A stretch of DNA of 64,000 nt from Agrocybe praecox (Eukaryota > Basidiomycota > Agaricomycetes > Agaricales > Agrocybaceae), in contig OZ024848.1 in the NCBI GenBank assembly GCA_964017145.1, positions 384,501 to 448,500 on the forward strand, written 5' to 3'. Positions 11,540 through 23,713 of the stretch are shown in pieces. The notes beneath the pieces are model-generated. The model was not told where the DNA came from and made no database searches. It saw only the letters and a program-made list of their open reading frames with translations. Position numbers and translations under genes: made by a program. How positions within the stretch are numbered: the first letter of the stretch is position 1; each line of letters begins with the position of its first letter.

Positions 11540-12435
11540 ATGCTTGTCAACGCCACTCTTTTCCTTGCCGTGGTCTTTGACTTTGTTGTCTTTGTGACAG
11601 CTGCGAAGTTCACCAACCCAGTCTATGTCATATCGAACGCAGAGACGCCTTCTTTGAATCTACCCGGCCTTACACTCGTCGGCTTGCAAAGGGTACAGGA
11701 GTGCCTACCTCCTGTAAGCTTCTTATGATGGCTTCTAGTGGATCTGAGTGGAAGCTCATGACAATCATTATTCACAGCTCTTCGCCCCTTTGGACATTGG
11801 TCTTGTGGTGACATGTCCATTCGACCCCGAATCCGGCTTATGTTCTGAGACTATTGCAACTGCTACTCCCATCGCGGCATCCCTCGGATTAAACGTAACC
11901 ACATCATGGTAAGAAGAATTACTTTTTATTGGATTAAATCACTGTAACAGCTCGGGGTCTCAGTGGTGCGGATGAGGAAACTGACGATGATTGTGTATCT
12001 AAATTGCTCAAGAATTTCGCCAAAACTAGCACACAGTCCATGCTTATCGTTTGGGTCCGTCTTTCCAAGTATGGTTGTGCACCTTTGGGGTCGTTTCTGA
12101 TTTCCTTTTTACAGGACCTTAATGGAATGGACGATCTCTTTGAGAACCTTGACGTCGATGGCGATGACGATGATGGTGACGACGATAACGACGACGAGAC
12201 TCCTCAGTAAGAAATGATCTCTTATTATCTGGATGTCTACTTCTCTGATATGTCACTCTTTTGTAGCTATGATGTCGTTACCACCATTGTAAAGAGCAAG
12301 GTTCAAAGCGTCATTTCACAAGGGTGTCCAGGCATTGACGGACAGGCACCTGGCACCTTCAGACGTCGGTTCTTCATGAAGCGTAACAACAAGAAGCGCA
12401 CCATTCTTTCGAGGATAACAGGAAGACTTTTCTAA
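11540..12435 (+). CDS. Secreted histidine-phosphatase-fold protein, paralogue 2
   Basis: Exons are 11540-11713, 11777-11908, 11964-12054, 12115-12206 and 12267-12435, with intron positions and phases identical to paralogues 1 and 3. A signal peptide (to about residue 22) precedes PVYVISNAETPSLNLPGLTL, LDIGLVVTCPFDPESGLC, ETIATATPIAASLGL, DDDCVSKLLKNFA, MLIVWDLNGMDDLF, and a very acidic linker (DVDGDDDDGDDDNDD, about residues 147-161). Then comes HYDV and a basic tail with KKRTILSRITGRLF. Both catalytic-His positions of the superfamily are substituted (SN for RH; W-D for H). The function is unknown. Secretion and a charged linker would fit an extracellular binding role (inference). Confidence 0.8.
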
Positions 12436-12797
12436 TCATTTTGGGTCTCAATTCCTAGGAACGGAATATGAACACTGACAAATCTTTTGCCGTCCGCTCT
12501 TTGACCTTTTTTTCTGTGGTTTTATTATCTTTATTTGACGTTCTTATTACAGTTTCCCCTACCGTTGTCACTCCTTTACACCATAAACTGTAATAGTACG
12601 CATGGCTTCAATGTATGTATCTGATGTTTATTGTAAGTAATATCCACATCCATTCCGGCCCCAAGTCAAGTGACATCACAACTGAGCTTGTACTTGAACC
12701 ACCATGTACACTCCTCGACACAAGGGTTTCTACACTCCACCTGTTTGTTCTCACCCATCCGACCATGGATATTACGCATGCCTCAGAAGTTGCCGGT

Positions 12798-12819
12798 AGC
12801 CGCCCTATTCCCGACGTCG
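12798..12819 (+). promoter_or_regulatory. Shared upstream motif, copy 3
   Basis: The sequence reads AGCCGCCCTATTCCCGACGT, about 440 bases before the third gene. It is the most diverged copy. Confidence 0.4.
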
Positions 12820-13141
12820 AAATATGATGCGATTTTTTCGCGTCGACCGACTAGCCTCTTAAACGAAAAAGGTCACACTGTCCACAATGACTTACACAGC
12901 ACACACCATGGACCAGCTGCCGCGACAGCTTCTTCCATCCTTTTCGAACAAAACATGGGAACAACATATACTTGCAGCCAATCTACCGTGGCTTCCTTCG
13001 TCATCTTCTAGGACTCTTTATTTTCAGGGTTGCTCTCATGTTCATTTGAAGACAAGAAGCTACACTATGCCGCCCATCCTGGGACTTGGAATTTGTTGCC
13101 GCTGCCCAAACATCCAAAGTTTTCCCGGAACGCGCACGTCA

Positions 13142-13149
13142 TATAAAAA
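13142..13149 (+). promoter_or_regulatory. TATA box of array gene 3
   Basis: TATAAAAA lies 116 bases before the ATG at 13258. Confidence 0.4.
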
Positions 13150-13257
13150 CTAAACCTATTTGGTCTCGAATATATTCCAGGAGTCTCTGAGCTGTAACAC
13201 TCTCAAATCCCTCTTCTCTTTCCTTCATTTCCCAAATTTTCGACCCTGTAAAACATC

Positions 13258-14261
13258 ATGTTTTCCAACCCTTTCGTTCTCTTCCTCGTCTTGGCCTTTG
13301 CCACCGCGTTCGTCGCGGCAGCAGGATTTAACAACACGGTTTATATCATCTCGAATGCTGAGACACCCTCTCTAAATTTGCCTGGGTTCACACCCATCGG
13401 CAAGCGTAGAGTAGATGAATGCCTCCCTCAAGTGCGATTCCCTACTCTGTTCAAGGCAATCTCGCTACGGCCTGTGCTTACTGACGATACATTTTTGGTG
13501 TGATCCAGGTATTCAAAGCTATGGATATCGGTCTCGTCGTATCTTGTCCATTTGACAAAGACTCCGGTTTATGCTCGCAAACTATCGCCACCGCCTCCCC
13601 TACTGCCCAAGCGCTCGGTTTATCGGTCGATACTAGCTGGTATGCCTTGGAAATTGGCTGCTTCTCCTATCTTCACGTCCTGAGTTTCTTTTCTTTTCTT
13701 TATAGTGGAGCTGGTGAAGAAGCCGACGATGACTGCGTTACTAATCTTCTCAAGAGCTTCGCTGCAACAAGTGACAAATCTATGCTCGTCGTTTGGGTTC
13801 GTTAATCTCATCTTTCGTGTCTGCGTATTGCCTTCAACGTTTAATTTTTTGTATTTTTTCTATAAAGGATCTCAATGGCATGGACGACCTGTTTGAGAAC
13901 CTCGACATCAGCGACGGAAATGACGACAATGACGATTCCGACGACGACAATGATACTCCTCAGTAAGGTCTTTTACCGAATACGACTATGAACACTATAT
14001 TGAACAAATGTATTTAGTTTCGACGTTATCAGTGCTGTCGTCAAGGGCCATGTCATTAGTACGACCTCGCAAGGATGTGAAGGCATCGACGGACAGGCTA
14101 CCGGGAGCTTCAGAGCGGCCAACAGGCCATCCGGAAGCAGCAAGCCTCAGACCGATGGTAGCGCCCAGCCTGCCAAAACGTCAAAACACAAGAAATATAG
14201 AAGGTCTGCCTCAAAGAAGAAGCACACAATTCTCTCTAGAATCACTGGAGGATGGGCTTAA
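13258..14261 (+). CDS. Secreted histidine-phosphatase-fold protein, paralogue 3
   Basis: Exons are 13258-13441, 13509-13639, 13706-13796, 13868-13962 and 14018-14261. The signal peptide is MFSNPFVLFLVLAFATAFVA. The body reads VYIISNAETPSLNLPGFTP, MDIGLVVSCPFDKDSGLC, QTIATASPTAQALGL, then GAGEEADDDCV, MLVVWDLNGMDDLFENL, an acidic linker rich in Asp and Asn, and HFDVISAVVKGHV. The C-terminal tail is longer than in paralogue 2, Ser/Lys/Gln-rich, and ends in KKKHTILSRITGGWA. As in the other two copies, the RHxE motif reads SNAE. Conserved Cys in TSCG, DDDC and SQGC suggest disulphides. It is the longest and probably the most complete member of the array. Confidence 0.8.
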
Positions 14262-14777
14262 TTGCCGTATGATCATGGTTTTTTTTTGTGTCTCGAAAAC
14301 TTTGACAAGATAATTGTCGTCCACTCACTCATTTTTCTCTTTTTACAATTTCGTTCTTCATTGTCTTCTTCACTATGGACTACCATCTTGAGAATACCTC
14401 ACTGCCACTCGTTTACATTATTAGCATTGGATTGTTTGATTCGTCAAGCTCCATACAATAGTTTTTTTTCTTTTTTTCGGTCTTTTGACCCTCACGGGGA
14501 GATTTCTTCCCTGACTATCCGAAATTAGAATTACTTTCCGTCCGACGAAAAGTACATGCGTAGAAGTTTGCAATTTATTTAGCGAATCAAGGATATCTTC
14601 CGTTCGAATTCTAGTACTTAGCATAATATTACAACCTATCGGGTGCACTGCGCCAGATGAATACCTTCAACAGAAAGCATACCGTGACATAAGAAATACA
14701 TTTTGCTCCGTTGTAAGACAAAAAAACTTCAGGAAATAAATAGGATAATAAGAAGGGATATAAAGAATGGCGATGTA
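14262..14777. other. Intergenic between convergent genes
   Basis: Pyrimidine-rich 3' flank with poly-T stretches; I see no gene in it. Confidence 0.5.
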
Positions 14778-16157
14778 TCACAAAGATGCTCCAACTGAGC
14801 TGATCTGTTGCCTTGAGCTTGAAGCCTCCTTCCACGTCTGTTTCTCGAGCTCCAAGTCCAGATCCGAGTCCGTATGGCGAATAGTAGTCCCGCTTCTGGT
14901 GGACTTTCCAACAGTGTCCGAGTTGGGGTTACTTTCGAAACGAACAGATTCAAGGTCCGCCGAAGGATTTCGTGTAGCTATCTTCGATCCCGGGAGGACA
15001 TCTAATGCTGCCAAAACGACGATCATCGATGGAAGAAGACCCTTCAGAGTTGAGATTGATTTATTAGCCACAAAATCACTAAAAGATAAGTTATTTTGTT
15101 GTTTGATTGCTAACTCACCATCAGAGGTACCATGAGATTTAAAAAGACGGCCAAAATTGGACTCTTGAGTTTATATAGAACAAGACTTGTGATCTACGAC
15201 AAGAAATGATTCATGTAAGTATATGGGAGTACGTTGGGATTGAGGAGTAGGAGGTACCTGGAAAGCGGTGTACACGACACCCGACTCAGCAAGGAGTAAT
15301 ACGATTCCTCTGTACGGTGACTTTTTGATAGTCTTGATCGCATTATCTGATCCATGGCTTTGCATACTGACGTATCTGTGAAAGATGATATAAGAAAAAA
15401 CAATAGAAAACTGATAACCCAAAAATGACATACAAAATACGGCCAATGATGAGCCCAGTGCAAACGAGGAAGTTGGCGACCAACAAAGATGGCGAAACGT
15501 TCTGGAAGGCGGATCCTTCTTTAACCGTAAAGAAGGCAATTCCTAGAGAAAGGAAGATATTAGCAACGACGCAGGACCAAGAGATTATCAAAGTCCTACC
15601 AAAGGCACTGCATGAAATACAGAAAGGAACTACGATGACAAAGTAGTTCCTATTCCATACAACCCAAGCTCTCCACATGATTACAAAATCTCCGAACATG
15701 AACTGTGAAAATGCACTCAGTAGTTAGCTGTGCCGTCATTAAAGTTGAAAGGTTGGTCTTCACGCGTACCTGGAAAAGAGCTAAGATATGTTCCGCCTGA
15801 GAGGCCTTCAGACTCTTGCCAATGCCAGTGGGATGGATCCAAGTTGAGAGGGCGACCGTGAGGTGAACAGCTCCGATAGCATACATAATGACCAGCGATA
15901 GATACAGCAACCAATGAACTCGTGCTGCAGATTTACGAGACCTATGTGGGGTCAGCAACGTTGCTTGCAAGGAGCAGATATAATACATACGACCATAGCC
16001 ACAGCACAACAGCAATCACGACGCAGTGGATGCCTAAACATAGTTTAGAAAAAATAAGGTTAGTGGATGTAATTAGAACATATTGAACAAAAAAATGACC
16101 AAAGAATAAAGACTCCCAAAAGCACGACAAATACGTCAACTGTAGACGGGTAAGCAT
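14778..16157 (-). CDS. Seven-helix membrane protein, WRAWVVW family, paralogue 1
   Basis: The start MLTRLQLTYLSCFWESLFF was chosen because the same start is shared with the broken paralogue at 17566-18846. The helices follow in order: GIHCVVIAVVLWLW; VHWLLYLSLVIMYAIGAVHL; a loop and FMFGDFVIMWRAWVVWNRNY; FVIVVPFCISCSAFG; IGIAFFTVKEGSAF; LLVANFLVCTGLIIGRILY; and ESGVVYTAF with ITSLVLYKLKSPILAVFLN. The cytosolic tail (GLLPSMIVVLAALDVLPGS onward) ends ISSVGASL with TGA at 14778-14780. About seven short introns are implied. The FGDxxxxWRAWVVW signature marks a large basidiomycete-specific family of unknown ligand and function. I see no frame break. Confidence 0.75.
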
Positions 16158-17565
16158 TGTAGCTTTACGTCTCGCTAGCAATGTATGTAATGCGAAGATG
16201 TAACAGCACAGCTGGTGGAAAAGCCCGCGAGTAAGGGCAGGAAGGTTGTAATGACAGTGGTTAAATAGTAAAGGGCAAGGACAGGATGTCGTCCCACGGC
16301 CGTAGCAAGCATGTTGCCTATAAGGATAAAAGGTGTTAGAACACGAGGATGGTATGGTTAATATTAGCTCTTACACTTGTTATATTGATCCCTCTTCGCC
16401 AAACGTTGATGATCATTCCTCCGTCAAACGTAACGCTTTTATTAGACCTTGAAATCACACCGTTGATATTTTGCGTAAAAAATCCTGTCGTCCATGTTCA
16501 ACGTCCTTGACATTCCCAATATTTCGGTAATGGAACGGGGGCCCGTGATGTCTTGTTATATGGAAGTGAAGTCGCAGGTCATGTTATTGCTATTTTGGAG
16601 AATTTTAGGAGGTTAGTTATGCCTGATTGCAAACGCCAGGACTTGTCCGGGCTGTCAATTGGCATTCGCATCTATCGGAGAGCGTGTGGTAATATACGAC
16701 ACCCTCCCGAAACCCAGAACTGTTGTGCATTGAAATTCTAGAACAAAATGAGAAAGAAGAAGACGCACTTTTTAGAATTTCCGGTTACCGCCCTCTTTCG
16801 CCTAGAGGTAGGAGCTGTGCATTTTCCCGACGACCTCAAAATCCAGACCTTAGTACGCATATCAAATAATGACATGGATACAGAGGGATACAGCAGCGCT
16901 GAGCTGAGCGCTGCACTCCACAATGCGCCCCTCCTTTTGATTGAGTTATCCAAGCTACAAGTCAGATAGGAATCTAAGTCTAGATTTTTGATTGCTAACT
17001 TGTTCCTCTCCACTGTCGATCATCAATGATTAATGATTAATGAACAGTCATGGGCATCATGTCCTGCTTATCTCCTGTGAAACAAATTTGGGCTTTCCAT
17101 GAATCCGTTCGTAAGATTGTCCGTTTTGAGGGCCGGAGTGTGTAAACCAGCTGATGAATATAAATCAGAGATCAATTGAAAAACTATCAGGTGTGTGAGG
17201 ACTTACTCTGAATGACCGTTACCAAAATCTGGCAGAGTCTTCAGACTCCAGACTCGTGAGTCGTCTAAGCCAGGATGTGTGCTCCCACAGCCTTTAACTC
17301 TAACAACTAGCTTCGATAAGATAGGATAGACTCAATCTTCGCTTCGCTTTGAGTTTGAGTCGTAATGAGAGCAACTCTCTAGAAATTTGCGACGAACATC
17401 GAAAAATTTTCACGAGAGCCTGTGTGTTCGTGTAAAATCGAGGGTTCGTCATTCACTGCTTGGACATAAATATAGAGAAATCCAAAAAAACCGTGCTACG
17501 AACATGCATGATCACAAAAGTCCACTATTCGACCCAGCCCTTTGCTTTTAATTCGGAGATTTCTG
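16158..17565. other. Intergenic between the two seven-helix genes
   Basis: No supported gene. Minus-strand frames just upstream (for example MLATAVGRHPVLALYYLTT near 16310) are hydrophobic and end in a stop before the chosen start. They could be a 5' exon only if an intron removes 16170-16190. Open frames near 16738-17013 overlap on both strands and have no domain. Confidence 0.4.
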
Positions 17566-18846
17566 CTACGATTGTTTCTCGAGCTCGATATCCATGTCAA
17601 ATTCCGTGCGCTGAGTGGCCGTTCCACTTCTAATCGTCTTTTGAAATGCGCTAGTGGTGTTGGTATTAACTTGAAATCGAAGCGTTTCCAGATCCATGGT
17701 CGGATTTCTGGATTCAAGGAGAGCATCTAGAGCTGCCAGTACGACGATTATCGAAGGAAGAATACCCTTTCCCGTACGACAAAGTGATGGTAAACTTCAA
17801 GGCACGAGGCAGGTGCTACGGCTACTCACCATAAGTGGGACCATAAGGTTCAGGACAACGGGGAGGATAGGATTTTTAAGCCTGTAGAGAACAAGGCTTG
17901 TGATCTGCGCGTGTGAGTTCTCCAAATTAGCGGCTTGGAAAGAAGTAGACATCAACGTATGCAAGGCACCTGGAAGGCGGTGTATATTACACCAGACTCC
18001 GCAAGTAGCAAAAGGAGTCCCTTGTATGGTGATTTCTTGATGATCCTAATCGTACCCCCTGAATCCTGATTTTTCAGGCTAATGTACCTACGAGAAAATA
18101 TCAGTAAGGTCAAACTCACAAGATTTCAAAAAAAAAAAAACGGCTTACAGGATTCGGCCAATTATAAGAATTGTGCAGACAATGAAGTTGGTCACCAATA
18201 GGGATGGTGAAATATTTTGAAAGGCTGAGCCTTGCTTTATTGTAAAGAACCCGATACCTAAATAAAATTTTATAAGATATATATATTTCTTACCGAAAGC
18301 ACAGCAGGAGATACAAAAAGGAAGAAAAACGACCAAATATTTCCTGTTCCATACAACCCAGGTCCTCCATATAATGACGAAATCGCCGAACATGAACTGA
18401 ACGCTCGATCAGTAAAGATGCATCTCGATGTCATAGAATTAGGCGCACTTGAGAGAGGGCTAGGATATGCTCCGTTTCTGCAGCCTTCGGGTTCTTTCCG
18501 AAGCCTTTCGGATGAATCCAAATGGCCAAGGCAATTGTGAGGTGCACGACACCAAGAAAAAACATCATGATGAGACAGGTGAAAAGCACCCAATGCACTT
18601 TATCTGCCGCTTTGCGAGACCTGGATGAAAATGAATGATGTACTTTGAAAACAATAAATCAAAGGCTGATACGCACATCCATAATCACAACACAGCACCA
18701 GTCAGGACGCAGTGGATGCCTGATTAATGAAGTCTCAGTTAAGGATTAGTAACGTTTGTTTGTTTGTCGATCATCGTGGGATCCCCACCTAGAAAGATAG
18801 ATCCAAAGAAGCACGACAAGTATGTCAACTGGAGAGGTGTTAACAT
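17566..18846 (-). pseudogene. Seven-helix membrane protein, WRAWVVW family, paralogue 2 (nonsense codon)
   Basis: The structure is the same as the gene at 14778-16157: MLTPLQLTYLSCFFGSIFL, then GIHCVLTGAVL and a TGA (18684-18686) where the paralogue has TGG (Trp). Downstream exons are otherwise well kept: VHWVLFTCLIMMFFLGVVHL; FMFGDFVIIWRTWVVWNRKY; FLPFCISCCAFG; IGFFTIKQGSAF; LLVTNFIVCTILIIGRIL; and a tail GILPSIIVVLAALDALLES ending ELEKQS with TAG at 17566-17568. Intron positions agree with the paralogue. Either the gene was lost very recently, the codon is spliced around, or the base is an assembly error. Confidence 0.72.
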
Positions 18847-20946
18847 GATGCCCTCTTTCTTTCGATGCTTTCCTCCGAGTTTGACTGCAGTCCCAATGCG
18901 ATTGACCAAGATCAGACAGAAACTTGAAGGTCGTAACTTCACAACTCGCAGTTATATAGAGTTGAACCCAATTCCGCAGATAACTAATCCTGGTAATCAC
19001 ATTGAAACAACATCAGGAGGAGCGAGCTGTTTCGAGAGAAGGAGCGTATTATCAGCTGGACCTTACGTGGTATGTGGCACCCTCTGATAATCCAGCTGTG
19101 GTATTTTAAAATGCAAATTCCTGGAATTTAACCTAAAAGTAGAAATAAGTCACGATCACATTCAATTGAGCAGCAATGTTAAATTACGTCTTCTGTCGGG
19201 TTATTATGATACTTCAGATTTCCCCTCGACCGTTCAGTAAAAAAACAAATCCTTTTTTAACCTCATCAGAGTTATTCTAGAAGGGATGCCATAATAAGTA
19301 CAGAAAAGTCCCGTCTAAGGTAAAAATGTCTCTTATCTTTCGAAAAGTCATTCCCTTTTCAATCTTGTAACAAACTTGAACAGACTCTCAGACAAGCAAA
19401 ACTCTGTAGCAGAGGATGTAGAGCGGATCCATCAGAGGCAAAAAAAAAAAGGTGCGTCAGAGACGGATCCATCAGTGGACGGGCCACCACTGAGGTTATC
19501 TGTGGTGAAAAGAGTATCGGCCTTGGGTAAAAGGTCAGCCAGTCATATCTTGTCAGTGCCACGGTCAAGCCACAGTGCCTGGCACATCGTTGTCTGGCCC
19601 ACTTTGGGAATCTTCCAAATATAGAAATTCAATATTGGATATTGAATGTAGGGCAGCATCATCCTGCTTATCACTGATGTTAATTCGCTGGCCAAAGGAA
19701 ATTGTCTGCGTCTTGGGATTGCGGCGAAATTGCTGAAAAATGATGAGATAATACTTAGCAATGAAAAATAGACCGCCACATGAAATGAAAGACTATTGAT
19801 CATGGGTAAACTATGTTTATGTTGATTTTGCTACTTTGTTGTTTAGTGTAAACTTTTCAGTGCAGAGTGTCACCGTATGCTTACCTGACAGATTCTGTAG
19901 GAAGCCGAATATTGGATTCTAGTAATTCCAGCCTCGTCTCTAACTTACGGCTGGGAAAATATAAGCATTAGACCCAAGGGCCTTGGCTACATTCTGCGGG
20001 TTGGGGTTGTATGTTGAGAGAAAAGGCAAGACTCGTGCGGAAGATTGAAAGCTTGAAGCCCAGAGATACAGTGCTGTTTTCCCATCCGGCGCAAAGCCTT
20101 ATTACCGGGAAATTAGACATGTTTTATGATTGTACCGACCACGGAGGATCATTCACATTCCTAAGTGAATTCTCCGTAAGCTTCTGTATTTGCCTGAGGA
20201 CATTTGTAATTAACGAAGAACATACCATTTCACAAGCAACATTGATCTTGAATAGCATTCAGATGAAATGGTCTTACTCCTTTCCTTCGGCGAAAACTAT
20301 TGCTGGGGCACTGATTGCACTGTCTGGTTCAATCTGCCATTTGTCCACACACGATTTGACTGGACGAAATCTGCGCTCTTAACGCCAGGTATTGACACCA
20401 TACATCACTACCTTCCAATTTCCTTTAGGATATCTTAGAATAGGTTGAATCTTGCACAAGACATCGAACTAAAAAAACATTGCATTAGCCGTGCTCATGT
20501 CCGTAAACATAAGGAAAATTACCGATGCTCTCTGTACATTGTGAAATGAGGCGGCCGTGGTTAACTATAGAACGGCTGCGATGTTTTTGTTTCAAAGAAT
20601 ATGCACACCCCAAAGTTATCAGCGCATACCTTATTCGGGGAGAATTTGTGGTAATTCTGTTGTTGCTGAGATATCGATTCTTGTGAATCGGGTTTCGGGT
20701 TCGGCCTGTTCACTGGCCTTTCCCGTCTATCAGGGGAGTGGCTATTCATAGGATTTATCATCTAATCATCATTCTATCAGTCTGTGCTGGAGGCTGTTGC
20801 GCTATTTGCGTGATGCGGAGAGAAGGTAACCGGGTTACTTGCACATTCTTCCAACTCATGATGCTTAGCGAGTTCCGAATTTTATTGCCTGGCCTTGATT
20901 GTTCCTTGCAAATAATCCATTCATTTGGAAATAGATACATGCTGAC
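18847..20946. other. Intergenic, about 2.1 kb
   Basis: No recognisable gene. An open frame at 20011-20382 (MLREKARLVRKIESLKP) has no domain and no splice-supported neighbours. A poly-A run (19440-19450) and AT-rich tracts are present. Confidence 0.4.
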
Positions 20947-21873
20947 TCACGCATCTGGTATACCACTGACACTTCTTTCCAGTACACTCGTTCTCATGTC
21001 TGTTTCTCTCTCTCTAGGAGACTTACTCCCATCTCTCTGCTTCATCATAATCCCTGGGGTAGACGGCGGCGTCCCACTCCTGGATATTCTCCCTCGTGAC
21101 GATGAAGCACTCGAGCCCGTCCGTGACGGAGTCGGTGTGCTTTGATTGCCAGATGACACCGGCGTCGGGGTTGCAGCAAAGCCCCAAGGCCTCCAGTAAA
21201 GAATCTTGCCATACCACGTCTTCCGCTTCTCTGCATCTGATTTCTCCTTTCGTCGTCGTTCAAAAGTGGCCCGATAACGTTCGTATGACTCGCGAAAGCT
21301 CTTGTCAACGCGAGAAGAGAAAATAAGCTCTCCTCGAGGGTTATTAGCTGGTGGTATAGTGTGTATCTGTTTTGTCGTTGATGGAGACCTCTGTCGAGCA
21401 CGCGACGTTGGGGAAGATGCAGCGCTTGCAATATTTTCCTCTGGGCGAGGGAAGAAGAAAGATAGAGGATTCCAGTAGAACTTCGACCGCAGCGGTGGTT
21501 TACGGACGTTGAGATACATGTTAAACGATCGTAGGGCACGATTCGCATGCGGAACATATCTGTAAATAGTTGTGAGCCTTTGGGAGGAAACGCTCCTTGA
21601 ATTTACCCACTTGTTAGCGTATGCAATCTTCTCCGAATACATCCCACTCGCGAAAAAGAGCACCAAGGTCGTCACACTGACGAAAAGCAGCCCGCTAGCA
21701 AAGTATGGGTGCAATGTCACTTTCGTTTCCTGTGTGTATATGCCCGGTAATAGTCTCTGCAATACCATCTGGTACGGTATTGAAAGCAGCGAAATTTCGG
21801 GCGGAAGTATTACTTCACATAGCAGAAATGCAATTACTAGAAGGAGCTGAAATAAAAACACTGGAATCGTCAC
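20947..21873 (-). CDS. Membrane-anchored fungal protein of unknown function
   Basis: The product is a 308-residue open frame with an N-terminal hydrophobic segment (MTIPVFLFQLLLVIAFLLCE) and a second one at about residues 60-78 (ASGLLFVSVTTLVLFFASG). A basic Pro-rich cytosolic part follows, containing RGELIFSSRVDKSFRESYER, then YRATFERRRKEKSD, and a low-complexity Ser/Thr/Pro tail. I do not recognise the family, but the length, two-helix head and patterned charged region look like a genuine protein. A possible 51-nt intron (GTGGGT...TTTACAG, about 21559-21609) is in frame. If it is spliced, residues around VNSRSVSSQRLTTIYR are removed and the join reads YANKYVPHANR. Confidence 0.6.
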   Translation of the reverse strand: MTIPVFLFQLLLVIAFLLCEVILPPEISLLSIPYQMVLQRLLPGIYTQETKVTLHPYFASGLLFVSVTTLVLFFASGMYSEKIAYANKWVNSRSVSSQRLTTIYRYVPHANRALRSFNMYLNVRKPPLRSKFYWNPLSFFFPRPEENIASAASSPTSRARQRSPSTTKQIHTIPPANNPRGELIFSSRVDKSFRESYERYRATFERRRKEKSDAEKRKTWYGKILYWRPWGFAATPTPVSSGNQSTPTPSRTGSSASSSRGRISRSGTPPSTPGIMMKQRDGSKSPRERETDMRTSVLERSVSGIPDA

Positions 21874-23713
21874 CTCTGAGCTTGGAAACTAGATGTAATT
21901 AATCACCTACATTGGTACCGCGATTTCCGCCTCTGAAGGCTGGCTGCGTTCGTTTTTAGCCGTTCTTCAAAAAGCAGAAGATCCCTGTATGTCGCACTGT
22001 CGTTAGGGGGGCCAAAAGACCCCTTAGATGATAAATTTGAGCGTGGAGGCATATAAAGTTACAGTCGAAACTCGAAAGGAGTGCCAACCGCAACTGGCCA
22101 GAATTCCATGCAATGCACAACCCTCAGAACCAAACAAAGATCAATATAGGCAGCAGAGAAGATAAGATAAGATCTCCCAGTGCAGGTGTGCACACTCAGG
22201 TGACATCGCTTCAACCACTGTCCAAGAATTGACGAAAGCAGAGAAAAGTGTGGCCATACAATGCTTGGTCGACTTCAAGAATCAAAGCTTGCTAAAATCA
22301 GCCGGTGACAGAGGATGTCAAGAGGATGTATTAGACGCTGGGCATACTTGACCATTGTCGCTCGTGTTAGTGAGAAAAGATGAGCCTAAATTTTTTGCCC
22401 TATCAGCCGAAGGATCACCTAAATTTGCCATAGATATGTGTAACTGATATGGTTCCATCTATAATATTATGGTGCAACCACATTCGTATGATCCGTCTAC
22501 TTGATTGGAATGGAGGCCTGCTCTCTTAAGTAATGGGAAATATACCTTCATTGGTCACCTATATTAATTATTCTCCCTGTCCAATCGCTTCTACGCGGGC
22601 GATGATAATTTGTACTTACATGGACAATACTATCATACCCAGTCCATGTTTGTCCCTGGCCTTTGGTAGAGTAGATATTAGTCGATAGCCTATCACCTTT
22701 AGTGGCATGCCGTGTAATCTTTTCATGTCTATAAACTTGTATGCCGTTAAGAAGCGCTTGAGAATAAAACTAAAACCAAAGTTTCCGACTGGCCTTTACC
22801 ACAACTTCGCGGAGCTGGTAATTGAATCTGATGATTATCGTTACCGTGAAGTCGTGTTCACGGAATATCGCATATCAAGCAAGATTTTTTGACACATTTC
22901 AAAGAGGTAGGCTTGTCCTGGTCCTGATTCCTTTCCGATTCCCCTCGAGTCTGAAACTTGAATGTTTTCATTCGGGGATCTGAGTATGAATTGTCCCACG
23001 GACGGCATTGGTGGCATTGATCGGAGCTTTCTATTTTAGTCGCCGCTTTTATTTACATACTTGGAAATTCTCAACGCGATCTGAACGCGATTCGTTGTTA
23101 TTTGCCTCTAATTTTGCGTTTTCGGTCTTCGGGTGGCCCAGGTGGCCTATCGTTGTGAAACGGGTGTGAAGGTACGTTAACAGCACATACTAAGTACCTC
23201 TCAACTTGACGTAGAATTTACTTGTTGTCAAGGAAGGCAAAAGTAATTCTTACGCCAACTAGCTTCCAACGAAATTCCGCGGCCAGTAAACCCAATTGGA
23301 CATATATCGTTAGAATTATAGCGACACACGTTTGGAAGGATGAACTGTTTTTCTCGGGGAGCTAAAAAGCATGTGGCTTGCCGCAGGGCATGTGTCGCGG
23401 GGAAGTTCATTATATTTGGGCCGTCTTGATGAGGCTGTATGGTTTCTACCTACGTATTACCAATGTAAGTTATTTATTATTTACTACGTACTTTCTTGTA
23501 TTACTGATACATCCACTGCCAGAATTTTAAATGCAGCTGTCACGCAAAGGAGCTTGATAGACTCTATGCAGGTCTTTCCTCAAGATAGAACCCGAAGAGG
23601 GATTTCTTTAACTCTAGGCTAACGGCTTTTTAGCTCAAGTGCCGGTTTCTTCTTTTCTTCTGCTTGTATTTAAATGCAGTTGGGTCGTCTGCCTGCGATA
23701 TTCACCTTTCTGC
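21874..23713. other. Intergenic, about 1.8 kb
   Basis: No supported gene; contains a GATAAGATAAGAT-type run near 22160. Short open frames (22707-22892, 23371-23622) lack domains. Confidence 0.4.

Larger units (their letters stand above)
12436..13257. other. Spacer between array genes 2 and 3
   Basis: No gene was found; several overlapping short open frames (12615-13153) lack support. It carries the third copy of the upstream motif and a TATA box at 13142. Confidence 0.5.

Noticed and set aside
21045..21557. 170-codon minus-strand frame overlapping the 308-residue membrane protein
   Set aside because: It lies in another frame of the same strand region with Arg/His-rich random text; the 308-residue frame has the helices and patterned charge.
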